Of a DNA stretch of 64,000 nucleotides, positions 8,635 through 17,262 are shown piece after piece (position 1 is the stretch's first letter; every line of letters begins with the position of its first letter). The notes under the pieces were generated by a model that was given only the letters and a program-made list of their open reading frames with translations, was not told the DNA's origin and did not search any database. The position numbers were made by a program, and so were the translations under genes. Source of the DNA: Streptomyces albogriseolus (GTDB lineage: Bacteria > Actinomycetota > Actinomycetes > Streptomycetales > Streptomycetaceae); NCBI GenBank assembly GCA_014650475.1, contig BMVA01000014.1, positions 1 to 64,000 on the forward strand. Reading direction: 5' to 3'.

Positions 8635-11600
8635 CAGGGGATCCTCATCTGCATGTCGACGGTGGTGCCGGACGGGCCGGGGGAGACGGTGACCTGCTGC
8701 ATCATCGCCCGCATCAGGGACATGCCCCGGCCACGGTGCGCGTTCGCCCCGGGGTGCGGATCCTTCCACCGCCCGCTGTCGGCCACCGTCACCCGCAGGG
8801 TGTCCACCAGCGCCACGGCGCGCAGCCGTACACCCTCCCCCGGAGCGTGCCGGTGGCCGTGCTCGATCGCGTTCGCGCACGCCTCGCCGACGGCGACGAG
8901 GACGTTCTGCACCGCGTTCGGGGGCAGCTCGCACCGGGCGAGCCAGCTCCGCAGCGCCTTGCGGACGGGGGCGAGCTGGGAGGACTCGGCCGGGAAGGTG
9001 ATGTCCAGCGGTGCGGGATGGCGGTACAGCAGCAGGGCCACGTCGTCGTCGTACCCGCCGGCCGGAGCGAGCCTCGCCATCACCGCGCCGGCGAGGTCCT
9101 CGACCGGCAGGTCGCGGCCCTCCTGCACGGCGTCGCCCGCTCGCTGGATGCCCGTGCTGAGCGGCAGCCGCCGGCGTTCGACGAGACCGTCGGTGTACAG
9201 CAGCAGCGTGGCCCGGGCGGGAAGGGCGCACGTGGCTTCCGGGCGCGTCCGGCCGGGCCGTACGGCCAGCGGCAGGGCACGTCCCTCCTCCAGCAGCCGT
9301 ACGGCGCCGTCGCGGTGCACGAGGACGCCCGGCGGATGACCGGCGCTGGAGTAGGTGAGCTCTCCGGTGGCGGGGTCGAGCACCCCGCAGAACACGGTCG
9401 TGCACACCGCGCCCGCCACGCCGGCCGCGAACCGGTCGAGCGCCGCCAGCGTGCGGCCGGGGCTGGGGTCCTGGAGCAGCAGGGCGCGGCAGGCACTGCG
9501 CAGCTGGCCCATGACGCTGGCCGCCTCCAGGCCGCGTCCGACGCAGTCGCCCACGACGATGCCGATGCGCCCGTCCGGCAGGGTGACGGTGTCGTACCAG
9601 TCGCCGCCCACCTCCAGCGGGCGGGAAGCGGGTTCGTACCGCACGGCGAAGCCGTCGGGGAGCCGCGCGGGACCGAGAATCGCGCGCTGGAGCGCGATCG
9701 CGGCCTCCCGCTGCTGGTCGATCTGGTGCGCCCGCACCAGGCCCTGCGCGAGGTGCCCGGACAGCAGCGACAGCAGCAGCTGGTCCTCGGAGGTGAACGG
9801 CCGGTCTCCGCCCAGGTCGACCCACAGGGTCAGCGGGCCCCGCGGGTGTTCCAGCAGGACGCCCGCGCCGCTGTCCTCCGTGACCACGGTGAGCGGGGGG
9901 CGGCCGCGCAGCGCGCCGAGCCGTTCCCGGCGTCCGTCCGGCAGGTTCTCCCACCGCAGGTCCGGGTCGGTCGCGGTGAGCGCCGGGGTGTCGTCGCCGT
10001 CGAAGACGGCGGCCAGCACGACGTCCGCGTGCCACAGCGACCGCAGCTGGTCCAGCGCGCCGGACAGCGCCTCGGGCATGCTGGAGGCCCGGGACAGCGA
10101 GGTGCTGAGCGCCGCGAGCGCCGTCTCACGCTGGACGGCGTAGTGCTCGGCGGTGACGTCACGGAAGGTGCCGACGGTGACCTGGCGTCCGGTGTCCGGG
10201 TCCTCGGCCTTGTTGTAGGTCACGGCGACCCACCGGCGGCGGCCGTCGCGGCGGGTGACCGGCACGGTGTGCGAGCCCTGCGCGTTCTCCAGCAGGCCGG
10301 CGAAGGCGTCGCCGACCTGCTCGCGCGCGACCGGGTCGGTGTCCGGGTCCGGCCACCACGGGGGGACGGGGGCGTACGGCAGGTCCTCGGGGCCGTAGCC
10401 GAGGATGTCGGTGAAGGCCGTGTTGATCTCCACGACGGCGCCGGACTCGTCGCAGACGAAGAACGCCTCCTGGAGCGAGTCGATGAGCGCGGTCCGCCAG
10501 CGCAGGTGGTGGCCGCGCAGCCGGGCCAGTTCGACGTTCGCGCGGACCCGGGCGAGCAGTTCGGCGGCGGCGAAGGGCTTCACCAGGTAGTCGTCGGCGC
10601 CGGCCCGCAGTCCTTCGATCGACGCCTCCTGCCCGGCCCTGGCCGACAGCAGCAGCACCGGCACGGAGGCCGTACGGGAGTCGCCGCGCAGGCGGGTCAC
10701 CAGCTCCAGCCCGTCCAGCCGGGGCATCATCACGTCGCTGACGACGAGGTCGGGCGTGCGGCGGCGGACGGCGTCGAGGGCCTCGACGCCGTCGGTGACG
10801 GCGGTGACCTCGTATCCCCCGGCGGTCAGGATGCGGGTGAGGTACTCGCGCATGTCGGCGTTGTCGTCGGCGACCAGCACGCGGGCGCTGCGGGTGTCAC
10901 CGGCGTGCGAGCCGAGCGGGGCGGCTTCCGTCTCCTCCGGGCCGTCGTCGGCCGCCGCGCCCGCCGCGCTCACGGGAAGCCAGCGGAGGGCCTCGTGGAC
11001 GTACGGGTCGGCGGTGGCCGAGGCCCGGGCGCCGGCCGGTTCCGACACCACGGAGCCCTCGGGCAGGTGCGCGGTGCCGAACGGCACCCGGACGGTGATG
11101 GCGGTGCCCTTGCCCTCGGCGCTCTCGGCGTCGATCGTGCCGCCGTGCAGACCGACGAGTTCCCGCACCAGGGCCAGTCCGATGCCGCTTCCCTCGTTCG
11201 ACCGGGAGCGGGCGTTCTCGATGCGGTGGAAGCGCTCGAACAGCCGGGGCATCTCCGCCTCGGGCACGCCGGTGCCGGTGTCGGCCACGGTGACCACGGC
11301 GTGCGGGCCGGACCGGCGCACGGCCACGCGGACCGTTCCCTCGAAGGTGAACTTCAGCGCGTTGCTGAGCAGGTTGAGGATCACCTTCTCCCACATGGTG
11401 CGGTCCACGTGCACCGGTTCGTCCAGGGCGGGGCAGTCCACCTCGAAGGTGAGTCCGGCCCGCTCCATGGCCGAGCGGAAGACGCTGGCCAGCTCCGCCG
11501 TCACCGCGCCCAGTTCGACCGGCTCGTAGCGGGCCTGCATCCGGCCGGCCTCGATGCGGGAGAAGTCGAGCAGCGTGTTGACCAGTTTGCCCAGCCGCAG

Positions 11601-12803
11601 CCCGTTGCGGTGGATGGCGTCGAGTTCGGTCCGTATGTCCTCGCCCGCGTCGGCGAGCCGGGTCCGCAGTTCCTCGACCGGCCCCATGATCAGGGTCAGC
11701 GGGGTGCGCAGCTCATGGCTGATGTTCGAGAAGAAGGTGGTCTTGGCCCGGTCCAGTTCCGCCAGTTCCTCCGCCCGCCGCTGCTGCGCCTCGTAGCTGC
11801 GGGCGCTGCCGATGCCGGAGGCGATGTGTCCGGCCGCCAGCTCGACGAACCCCCGGTAGCGCTCGTCCAGGTCGCGGTAGCGGTTCAGGCCGGCCACGAG
11901 GAAGCCGTACGGCGCGCTGCCCTGCTGGAGCAGGGGCACCACGAGCGCCTCCACGGGCGGCTCGGGCCGGCCGCCGCCGGGCAGACCGACGAACGGCGCG
12001 CCGGTCAGCGGGACCAGGCGTGTCTCCCCCTCGGCCAGCGCCGCGACGGGCCAGACGCCGTCATCGCCGGCGACGGGGAGGACGCGGGGTGCGACGGGCG
12101 TACCGGGGGTGACGCCGGTCGCGCCGACGAGCCGGGCGTCGCCGCCGTCGAACAGGTAGGTCAGGGTGAAGGGCAGGTCCTTCGGGTTGCGGGACAGCTG
12201 CCGGTCGGCGAAGGCCAGCACCTCCTGCTCGGTGCGGATCACGCTGGGGTCGGAGCCCAGGTCCCGCAGGGTGGCCATGCGCCGCTCGCCGATCACCCGC
12301 TCGGTGTCCTCGCTGACCACGCACAGCATGCCGACGACGTCGCCGGCGTCGTCCCGGAGCGGGCTGTAGGAGAACGTGTGGTAGGTCTCCTCGGTGTAGC
12401 CGGACCGCTCCAGGAAGAGGAGCAGCCCCTCGTCCCAGGTGGCCCGGCCCGTGCCGAGCACGGCGTCGATGCGCGGGCCGATGTCCCCCCAGATCTCCGC
12501 CCACACCTCGCTCGCGGGCCGGCCCAGCGCCCACGGGTACTTACGGCCGAGCGTGTCGCGCCGGTAGGCCGCGTTGCAGAAGAACGTCAGCTCCTCGCCC
12601 CACGCCATCCACATCGGGAAGCGGGAGGAGAGCAGGATGCTGACGGCCGTCTGCAGGCTCTGCGGCCACTGCCGCGGCGGGCCGAGCGGCGTGGCCGTCC
12701 AGTCCACCCGGGCGAGGTCTCCGCCCACCTCCGGGTCCGCGGTGAACACCTGTGCGTCGACGTCGGCTCGCGCCCCGCTCACCGATCGGCCTGAACGCTC
12801 CAC
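8634..12803 (-). CDS. hybrid histidine kinase / receiver / SpoIIE / RsbW-like fusion
   Basis: 1389 residues, GTG start with GGAGAAGG upstream. Order: PAS-like region (about 30-150), GAF-type region (about 160-335), HisKA with His363 in ISHELRTPL, HATPase_c (ALKF, DTGTG and GSGIGLAL boxes, to about 600), a receiver domain with phospho-acceptor Asp690 (VSDVMMPRLDG), a PAS domain (about 745-880), a GAF-like region, a PP2C/SpoIIE domain with GGDWYD and VVGDCVGRG (about 1040-1250), and a C-terminal HATPase_c_2 (about 1260-1385, VAVGEACANAIEHG) as in RsbW anti-sigma kinases. It thus joins two-component and partner-switching signalling in one chain. Its stop overlaps the start of a STAS gene, its probable client. 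The input signal cannot be told from sequence. Confidence 0.9.
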   Translation of the reverse strand: MERSGRSVSGARADVDAQVFTADPEVGGDLARVDWTATPLGPPRQWPQSLQTAVSILLSSRFPMWMAWGEELTFFCNAAYRRDTLGRKYPWALGRPASEVWAEIWGDIGPRIDAVLGTGRATWDEGLLLFLERSGYTEETYHTFSYSPLRDDAGDVVGMLCVVSEDTERVIGERRMATLRDLGSDPSVIRTEQEVLAFADRQLSRNPKDLPFTLTYLFDGGDARLVGATGVTPGTPVAPRVLPVAGDDGVWPVAALAEGETRLVPLTGAPFVGLPGGGRPEPPVEALVVPLLQQGSAPYGFLVAGLNRYRDLDERYRGFVELAAGHIASGIGSARSYEAQQRRAEELAELDRAKTTFFSNISHELRTPLTLIMGPVEELRTRLADAGEDIRTELDAIHRNGLRLGKLVNTLLDFSRIEAGRMQARYEPVELGAVTAELASVFRSAMERAGLTFEVDCPALDEPVHVDRTMWEKVILNLLSNALKFTFEGTVRVAVRRSGPHAVVTVADTGTGVPEAEMPRLFERFHRIENARSRSNEGSGIGLALVRELVGLHGGTIDAESAEGKGTAITVRVPFGTAHLPEGSVVSEPAGARASATADPYVHEALRWLPVSAAGAAADDGPEETEAAPLGSHAGDTRSARVLVADDNADMREYLTRILTAGGYEVTAVTDGVEALDAVRRRTPDLVVSDVMMPRLDGLELVTRLRGDSRTASVPVLLLSARAGQEASIEGLRAGADDYLVKPFAAAELLARVRANVELARLRGHHLRWRTALIDSLQEAFFVCDESGAVVEINTAFTDILGYGPEDLPYAPVPPWWPDPDTDPVAREQVGDAFAGLLENAQGSHTVPVTRRDGRRRWVAVTYNKAEDPDTGRQVTVGTFRDVTAEHYAVQRETALAALSTSLSRASSMPEALSGALDQLRSLWHADVVLAAVFDGDDTPALTATDPDLRWENLPDGRRERLGALRGRPPLTVVTEDSGAGVLLEHPRGPLTLWVDLGGDRPFTSEDQLLLSLLSGHLAQGLVRAHQIDQQREAAIALQRAILGPARLPDGFAVRYEPASRPLEVGGDWYDTVTLPDGRIGIVVGDCVGRGLEAASVMGQLRSACRALLLQDPSPGRTLAALDRFAAGVAGAVCTTVFCGVLDPATGELTYSSAGHPPGVLVHRDGAVRLLEEGRALPLAVRPGRTRPEATCALPARATLLLYTDGLVERRRLPLSTGIQRAGDAVQEGRDLPVEDLAGAVMARLAPAGGYDDDVALLLYRHPAPLDITFPAESSQLAPVRKALRSWLARCELPPNAVQNVLVAVGEACANAIEHGHRHAPGEGVRLRAVALVDTLRVTVADSGRWKDPHPGANAHRGRGMSLMRAMMQQVTVSPGPSGTTVDMQMRIP

Positions 12804-12988
12804 GCGACGCCCTTCTCCTCATACCGGCCCGTGTCCTCCCGTGAAGCCCGCCCCGCCCCGTCGCGGATGCCGGAAGCCGCACCAACGGGACGTCTGAGGG
12901 CGATCACGACAGACGCAACGTTCCCCCGATCCGGCGGGCGACACCCCCTTGTCTGCGTCGTCGTGCGGCGGGGCGTCCTGGCCGGCGG

Positions 12989-13030
12989 CCGGTTCCGGCC
13001 GCGACTCGGCGGAGTCATGGCCGGAACCGG
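12989..13030 (-). terminator. hairpin downstream of the S14 gene
   Basis: A perfect 12-bp stem (CCGGTTCCGGCC) with an 18-base loop that itself can form a 5-bp stem (GACTC/GAGTC). It lies 26 bases beyond the stop of the S14 gene and would end the L28-S14 transcript before the giant kinase gene, whose promoter must lie in 12804-12985. Confidence 0.6.
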
Positions 13031-13055
13031 GGCCCGTCGCGGGAGCGGGGGGGGA

Positions 13056-13361
13056 CTACCAGGAGGACTTGGTGACCCCCGGCAGGAAGCCCGCGTGGGC
13101 CTGCTCACGTACGCGGACACGTGACAGGCCGAACTTCCGGAGGTGACCGCGGGGCCGCCCGTCCACGCTGTCCCGGTTGCGCACGCGGGTGGCGCTCGCG
13201 TCGCGGGGCTGGCGCCGCAGCTCTTCCACTGCGGCCCGGCGTTCGGCGTCGGTGGAGGACGGCCGGCGGATGATCTCCTTCAGCTCCGCACGCCGGGCCG
13301 CGTACCGCTCGACGACCGCCTTGCGCTTCTCGTTCTGCGCGATCTTGCTCTTCCTGGCCAT
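13056..13361 (-). CDS. rpsN: 30S ribosomal protein S14, zinc-free (C-) paralogue
   Basis: 101 residues ([16 protein letters not shown]...), the long S14 form without any Cys, so it lacks the CxxC zinc ribbon of the housekeeping form. Conserved core residues [20 protein letters not shown] are present. The ATG overlaps the stop of the L28 gene (TGATG). In Streptomyces such C- paralogues replace the zinc-containing proteins under zinc shortage, which frees zinc, and are repressed by Zur; a Zur box stands just upstream of this pair. Confidence 0.95.
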   Translation of the reverse strand: MARKSKIAQNEKRKAVVERYAARRAELKEIIRRPSSTDAERRAAVEELRRQPRDASATRVRNRDSVDGRPRGHLRKFGLSRVRVREQAHAGFLPGVTKSSW

Positions 13362-13597
13362 CAGATCTTCCCCCCGCGGGCGCGGATGCGGGCCACGGCG
13401 GCTTCGACGCCGATGCTGTCGACCGTCTTGATCGCCTTCGCGCTGAGCGTCAGCCGGACGTACCGGCCCTCACTCGGCAGCCAGTAGCGCTTGCGCTGGA
13501 TGTTGGGGTCGAAGCGGCGCGACGTGCGCCGATGCGAGTGGGAGATGGTGTTGCCGAAGCGCGGCCGGGCGCCGGTCAGTTGGCAGTGGGCGGACAC
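13361..13597 (-). CDS. rpmB: 50S ribosomal protein L28, zinc-free (C-) paralogue
   Basis: 78 residues, starting [16 protein letters not shown] and containing the L28 signature [16 protein letters not shown]. Only one Cys is present, so the usual zinc-binding Cys set is missing. It is the first gene of a two-gene minus-strand unit with S14 and shares the 70-base divergent promoter region, with its Zur box, with the L33 gene. Confidence 0.95.
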   Translation of the reverse strand: MSAHCQLTGARPRFGNTISHSHRRTSRRFDPNIQRKRYWLPSEGRYVRLTLSAKAIKTVDSIGVEAAVARIRARGGKI

Positions 13598-13639
13598 GGT
13601 CGTACCTACCTCTCGTCGGGGACGGCTAACTTTCGATAA

Positions 13640-13654
13640 TGGAAATCATTGTCA
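13640..13654. promoter_or_regulatory. Zur box 1 (ribosomal protein divergent promoter)
   Basis: TGGAAATCATTGTCA matches 13 of 15 positions of the Streptomyces Zur consensus TGAAAATCATTTTCA. It lies between the divergent L28-S14 and L33-L31-COG0523 units. On the + strand it is followed at once by TATAGT (13655-13660), a good -10 element, and then seven bases to the L33 ATG, so the L33 mRNA is probably leaderless. Zur bound here would cover the promoter. Confidence 0.85.
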
Positions 13655-13667
13655 TATAGTACCGCCC

Positions 13668-13832
13668 ATGGCACGCAACGAGGTACGCCCGATCATCAAG
13701 CTCCGCTCCACCGCGGGAACCGGCTACACGTACGTCACTCGCAAGAACCGCCGCAACGACCCCGATCGCCTGGTCCTGCGCAAGTACGACCCGATCGCCC
13801 GGCGCCACGCCGACTTCCGCGAGGAACGCTGA
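13668..13832 (+). CDS. rpmG: 50S ribosomal protein L33, zinc-free (C-) paralogue
   Basis: 54 residues, [20 protein letters not shown]..., with no Cys, hence the zinc-independent form. No Shine-Dalgarno is visible upstream; instead a -10-like TATAGT ends seven bases before the ATG, which points to leaderless translation. It heads a plus-strand unit with L31 (44-base gap), the COG0523 relative and the S18 relic. Confidence 0.93.
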   Translation: MARNEVRPIIKLRSTAGTGYTYVTRKNRRNDPDRLVLRKYDPIARRHADFREER

Positions 13833-13876
13833 CCTCCCGCCACTCCCCCACCGGCCCCCGAACTCGAGGACGCCCC

Positions 13877-14131
13877 ATGAAGCCCGGGATCCACCCCGCC
13901 TACGGCCCCGTCGTCTTCCGCGACCGTGCCGCGAACTACGCTTTTCTGACCCGCTCCACCATGACCAGCGACAAGACGATCGAATGGGAGGACGGGGACA
14001 CCTACCCGGTGGTCGACGTCGAGATCTCGCACGTCAGCCACCCCTTCTACACGGGGACCGCCCGCGTTCTGGACACCGCCGGGCGGGTCGAGCGCTTCGA
14101 GCGCCGGTACGGCCGACGCGGAGCCAACTGA
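13877..14131 (+). CDS. rpmE2: 50S ribosomal protein L31 type B, zinc-free (C-)
   Basis: 84 residues, [16 protein letters not shown]..., with the type B features ([28 protein letters not shown]) and no Cys, so the zinc-binding CxxC is absent. GAGGACGCC upstream serves as ribosome site. Its stop overlaps the ATG of the COG0523-type gene. In other bacteria type B L31 displaces zinc-carrying L31 during zinc shortage. Confidence 0.95.
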   Translation: MKPGIHPAYGPVVFRDRAANYAFLTRSTMTSDKTIEWEDGDTYPVVDVEISHVSHPFYTGTARVLDTAGRVERFERRYGRRGAN

Positions 14132-15285
14132 TGCGGGACGAGACCGGACTGCCCGTCGTCATCGTCGCCGGGATCCACTCCGAGGCCCGCCGCGAGGTCG
14201 TGGAGCACCTCCTGCGCCTGGTACCCGGCAGCGTCGCCCTCCATCACGACCTGTCCACAGCGGCCGACGGCACCGTTGTGCGTCAGGTGCGCGACGCTTC
14301 GGGCGAGCTGTCCCGGGACGAGGCTCCCCTGGTCAACGACTGCGCGTGCTGCGCGCTGCGCGAGGACCTGGTCCCCGAGCTGCGACGGCTCGCCGACGCC
14401 GGCCTCACCCGGCTCGCCGTTGTCGAACTGTGGGACTCCGTCGAACCCAAGGGGATGGCCGAGGTCGTCGTCCGGCACGCCACCGACGCGGTCCGGCTCA
14501 CCAACGTGGTCACAGCGGTCGATCCGGCTCTCGTCCTCCCCTGCCTCGGCAACGGCGACGACCTGGCCGAGGTGGGCCTCGCGGCCACGGCCGGCGACCG
14601 GCGCACGGTCGGCGACACCTGGGCCAGGCAACTGGAGTACGCCCCCGTCCTCGCCGTCGTGGGGAGCGAGGACGCCGACGACGAGGACCGGGCGCTCCTC
14701 ACCCAACTCCACCCCACCGCCCGTCAGGTGAGCGCCGGCTCTCCGGAGCTCGCCCGACTGGCCTTCACCGGCTTCGACGCCGAAGCCGCCGCCGCGGCCC
14801 AGCACCCGGCCTGCGCCCTGCTCCCCCAGGACGCCGACGAGGCGGGTGTCACCACCTTCGTCTGGCGCCGGCACCGCCCGTTCCATCCCGAACGCCTCTA
14901 CGCGGCACTGGAAGACCTCTGCTGCGCCGCGGTCCGCAGCCGCGGACCGTTCTGGCTCGCGGACCGCCCCGACACCCTGCTCGCCTGGGACGCCGCGGGC
15001 GGAGCGCTGTGCGTGGAGAGCGCCGGCCCCTGGCTCGCCTCCCTGCCGGACGCCGCCTGGGAGATGGTCCCGCCCGTCCGCCGGGCGGCCGCCGCACTGG
15101 ACTGGCACTCCGAGCACGGCGACCGCTGCCAGCACCTCGTCTTCACCTCACCCGGCCTGGACCGCGACGGGCTCGCCCGGGTGCTGGAATCCTGCCTGCT
15201 GAGCGACGCCGAGTACGCGGCAGGCCCCGAGGCGTGGAGACGACTGCCGGCCGCCTTCGACTCCCTGCTCGATCCCGTCGCGTGA
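14131..15285 (+). CDS. COG0523 (CobW/ZNG1-like) relative with degenerate GTPase site
   Basis: 384 residues, coupled to L31 by a TGATG overlap. The metal motif CxCC of COG0523 metallochaperones is intact (Cys71, Cys73, Cys74 in NDCACCALREDL), and the C-terminal CobW_C region is present (FVWRRHRPFHPERLYAAL). The nucleotide site is not: where GxxGxGKT is expected the protein reads VVIVAGIHSEARRE, and the NKxD specificity motif is replaced by VVGSEDAD. The relatives deliver zinc to client proteins with GTP. This one may bind zinc without hydrolysing GTP, or may work in the Zur-controlled remodelling of ribosomes in another way. A family call is safe; the exact function is open. Confidence 0.85.
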   Translation: MRDETGLPVVIVAGIHSEARREVVEHLLRLVPGSVALHHDLSTAADGTVVRQVRDASGELSRDEAPLVNDCACCALREDLVPELRRLADAGLTRLAVVELWDSVEPKGMAEVVVRHATDAVRLTNVVTAVDPALVLPCLGNGDDLAEVGLAATAGDRRTVGDTWARQLEYAPVLAVVGSEDADDEDRALLTQLHPTARQVSAGSPELARLAFTGFDAEAAAAAQHPACALLPQDADEAGVTTFVWRRHRPFHPERLYAALEDLCCAAVRSRGPFWLADRPDTLLAWDAAGGALCVESAGPWLASLPDAAWEMVPPVRRAAAALDWHSEHGDRCQHLVFTSPGLDRDGLARVLESCLLSDAEYAAGPEAWRRLPAAFDSLLDPVA

Positions 15286-15447
15286 CACCGCCCGTCCACC
15301 CCGTCCCAACCCGCTGACGCGGCCGGGATCGCCTACATCGACGCCAAGGACGCCGATCTGCCGCGGAAGTTCATCTCCGACCGCGGCAGGATCCGCAGCC
15401 GCAGCGTCATCCGCGTCACGGCTCAGCAGCAGCCTGGAAGCACATGA
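15282..15447 (+). pseudogene. rpsR: decayed C- ribosomal protein S18 (rpsR2) relic
   Basis: In one frame 15316-15444 reads DAAGIAYIDAKDADLP and then RKFISDRGRIRSRSVIRVTA, clearly the middle of ribosomal protein S18. The preceding RPNPL of S18 is found in the next frame at 15302-15316, so a single G was lost at 15316 (CTGAC for CTGGAC). The normal start is gone, and the last 20 or so residues after VTAQQQ are missing, replaced by PGST and a stop. S18 is a usual member of this Zur-controlled ribosomal cluster in Streptomyces, so this is a freshly recognisable but dead copy. Confidence 0.8.
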
Positions 15448-15473
15448 TGCACCCCTCGATGGAGGGGTGCATC
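15446..15473. terminator. perfect hairpin between convergent operons
   Basis: GATGCACCCCTC, four-base loop, and its exact complement form a 12-bp stem between the COG0523/S18 relic (+) and the last ABC transporter gene of the RiPP operon (-). On the + strand it is followed by TCGTCTTCT. It should stop both transcripts. Confidence 0.85.
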
Positions 15474-15480
15474 TCGTCTT

Positions 15481-17262
15481 CTACGCCGTGGGCACGCCGT
15501 GTTCGGGCGGGGCGGTGTGGCCGAGGATGCGGTTGAGCGCGCTGCCGGGATCGCCTGTGAGGTCCTCCCAGGTTCCCTCTTCCGTGATGAGACCGTCCGC
15601 CAGGACGGCGATGCGGTCGGCGCGGCGGATGGTGGCGGGGCGGTGGGCGATGAAGATCGTCGTGCGGCTCTCCTGCCGCAGCGCGGCGGCGAGTTCGGCG
15701 TCGCCGGTGTTGTCCAGGTGGGCGGTGGACTCGTCGAGCACGAGGACGCGCGGTCCGGCCAGCAGCGCGCGGGCCAGGGCGATGCGGGCCCGCTGACCGC
15801 CGGACAGCGTGGCGCCTCGCTCGCCGACGAGCGTGTCCAGAGGGGCGATCCGGTCGACGCCGCACAGCCGTGCCGCCTCGGCCAGCGCCCGGTCGTCGGC
15901 CTCGGGCGCGGCGAGCCGCAGGTTCTCGGCGAGGGTGCCGTGGAAGAGGGGGGTGTCCTGTCCCACCAGGACCACCGCGCGCCGCAGTTCCGCGTCGTGC
16001 ACCTCCCTCACGTCCACGGGCTCGCCGTCGGCGGGCAGCAGCTGGACCTCACCGGCGGACGGGTCCCAGAAGCGGGCCAGCAGGTGGGCGCAGGTGGACT
16101 TGCCGGCGCCGGAGGCGCCGACGAGGGCGAGTGTCCGGCCGGGTCGGACGGTGAGGTCCACGCCGTTCAGCACGGGCTCGCCGCCGTAGTCGAAGCTCAC
16201 TCGGTGCAGCCGGACGCCCAGGGGTCCGGGAGGCAGGGGACGTGGAGCGGCGGGCGGCGGGGCGAGGGCGGGGGCCTTGACGGCCGCGTCGACGCGGGCG
16301 GCGGCGGCGCGCAGGGCCACGGCCTGGCTCAGGGCGCGGGCCGACTCCGCGACCGGGCCGAGGACGGACAGGGCCAGCGCCGTCGCGGCCGGCGCCCAGG
16401 CACCGTGCAGGCGTCCGGAGGTCACGGAGTGTGCCGCCGCAGCGACCACGCCGAGGACCGCCACCACGATGAGGACGTCACGGACGGCGGCGGCGACGGC
16501 CTCCCAGGTGGCCTCGGCGCGCTGGGCGTCGCCCACCTGCCGCCCCCGCTCCGCCAGCTTGCGGCGGCGTTCGGCCAGAGCGCCGAAGGCGAGCAGTTCG
16601 CGCAGCCCGTCGACGGTCTCCACCGTGTCCGCCGACAGCGCGGCCACGGCCGACCGGGTGCGGCCACCGCGTGCCGTGCGCGCGCCCGCGTCGACGAAGG
16701 GCGCCGTGGCGAGCAGGACGGCGACCGGCAGCACGGCCACCAGCAGCCACGGCTCCACCAGGGCCAGGAGTACCGAGCCCCCGGTGAACACCGTGCCCGC
16801 CGCGAGCAGCTGGGCGGTGGTGTGGGCGTAGAAGAACTCCAGCGCCTCCACGTCGGCCATGGCGGTGGCGGCGAGATCCCCGCTGCGGCGGCCGGCGACC
16901 CGGGCGGGCGCGCTGCGGGCCAGTCCGTCGAAGACGCGGACCCGCAGCGCGGCCAGCACCCGGTAGGCGAGGTCATGGGAGAGATCCATCTCCCGCCAGG
17001 TCATCAGGGCGCGTACGAGGACGAGGGCGACGAGCGCGGTGACGACGCCGGCCGTGGGGGCGCGCCCTTCGATGACGGCGGTGCCCACGGTGTGCGCGGC
17101 CAGGGTCACCAGCGCGGTGAGGGAGCCCTGTTCGAGAAGCGCGGCAACACAGGTGCGTGCCGTCATGGCACGGTGTGCCGCGAGGGCGGGCAGCAGGGCG
17201 CGCAGCGCGCCCCGGGCGGGGACGTCCGCGCAGGTGGCCGTGGGGCCCGTGACGGTGCTCAT
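15481..17262 (-). CDS. ABC half-transporter (permease-ATPase), RiPP operon
   Basis: 593 residues from ATG 17262, which overlaps the stop of the partner half-transporter (ATGA). Residues about 20-315 carry a six-helix ABC exporter-type membrane domain, and about 345-580 the ATPase with Walker A GASGAGKST, signature LSGGQRARIALARAL and Walker B VLVLDEST. It pairs with the CydD-like neighbour as a heterodimer. Export of the modified peptide is the simplest role, but heterodimers of this fold also import metallophores (IrtAB, YbtPQ), so direction is open. It is the last gene of the minus-strand operon that starts with the precursor peptide. Confidence 0.85.
   Translation of the reverse strand: MSTVTGPTATCADVPARGALRALLPALAAHRAMTARTCVAALLEQGSLTALVTLAAHTVGTAVIEGRAPTAGVVTALVALVLVRALMTWREMDLSHDLAYRVLAALRVRVFDGLARSAPARVAGRRSGDLAATAMADVEALEFFYAHTTAQLLAAGTVFTGGSVLLALVEPWLLVAVLPVAVLLATAPFVDAGARTARGGRTRSAVAALSADTVETVDGLRELLAFGALAERRRKLAERGRQVGDAQRAEATWEAVAAAVRDVLIVVAVLGVVAAAAHSVTSGRLHGAWAPAATALALSVLGPVAESARALSQAVALRAAAARVDAAVKAPALAPPPAAPRPLPPGPLGVRLHRVSFDYGGEPVLNGVDLTVRPGRTLALVGASGAGKSTCAHLLARFWDPSAGEVQLLPADGEPVDVREVHDAELRRAVVLVGQDTPLFHGTLAENLRLAAPEADDRALAEAARLCGVDRIAPLDTLVGERGATLSGGQRARIALARALLAGPRVLVLDESTAHLDNTGDAELAAALRQESRTTIFIAHRPATIRRADRIAVLADGLITEEGTWEDLTGDPGSALNRILGHTAPPEHGVPTA

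Noticed and set aside
8628-12794. 1388-codon plus-strand open frame opposite the hybrid kinase
   Set aside because: Codon-position shadow of the true gene; low-complexity product and no ribosome site.
15286-15447. a functional short S18 protein
   Set aside because: The frame has no start codon after the upstream stop, a frameshift and a missing C-terminus; called a pseudogene.
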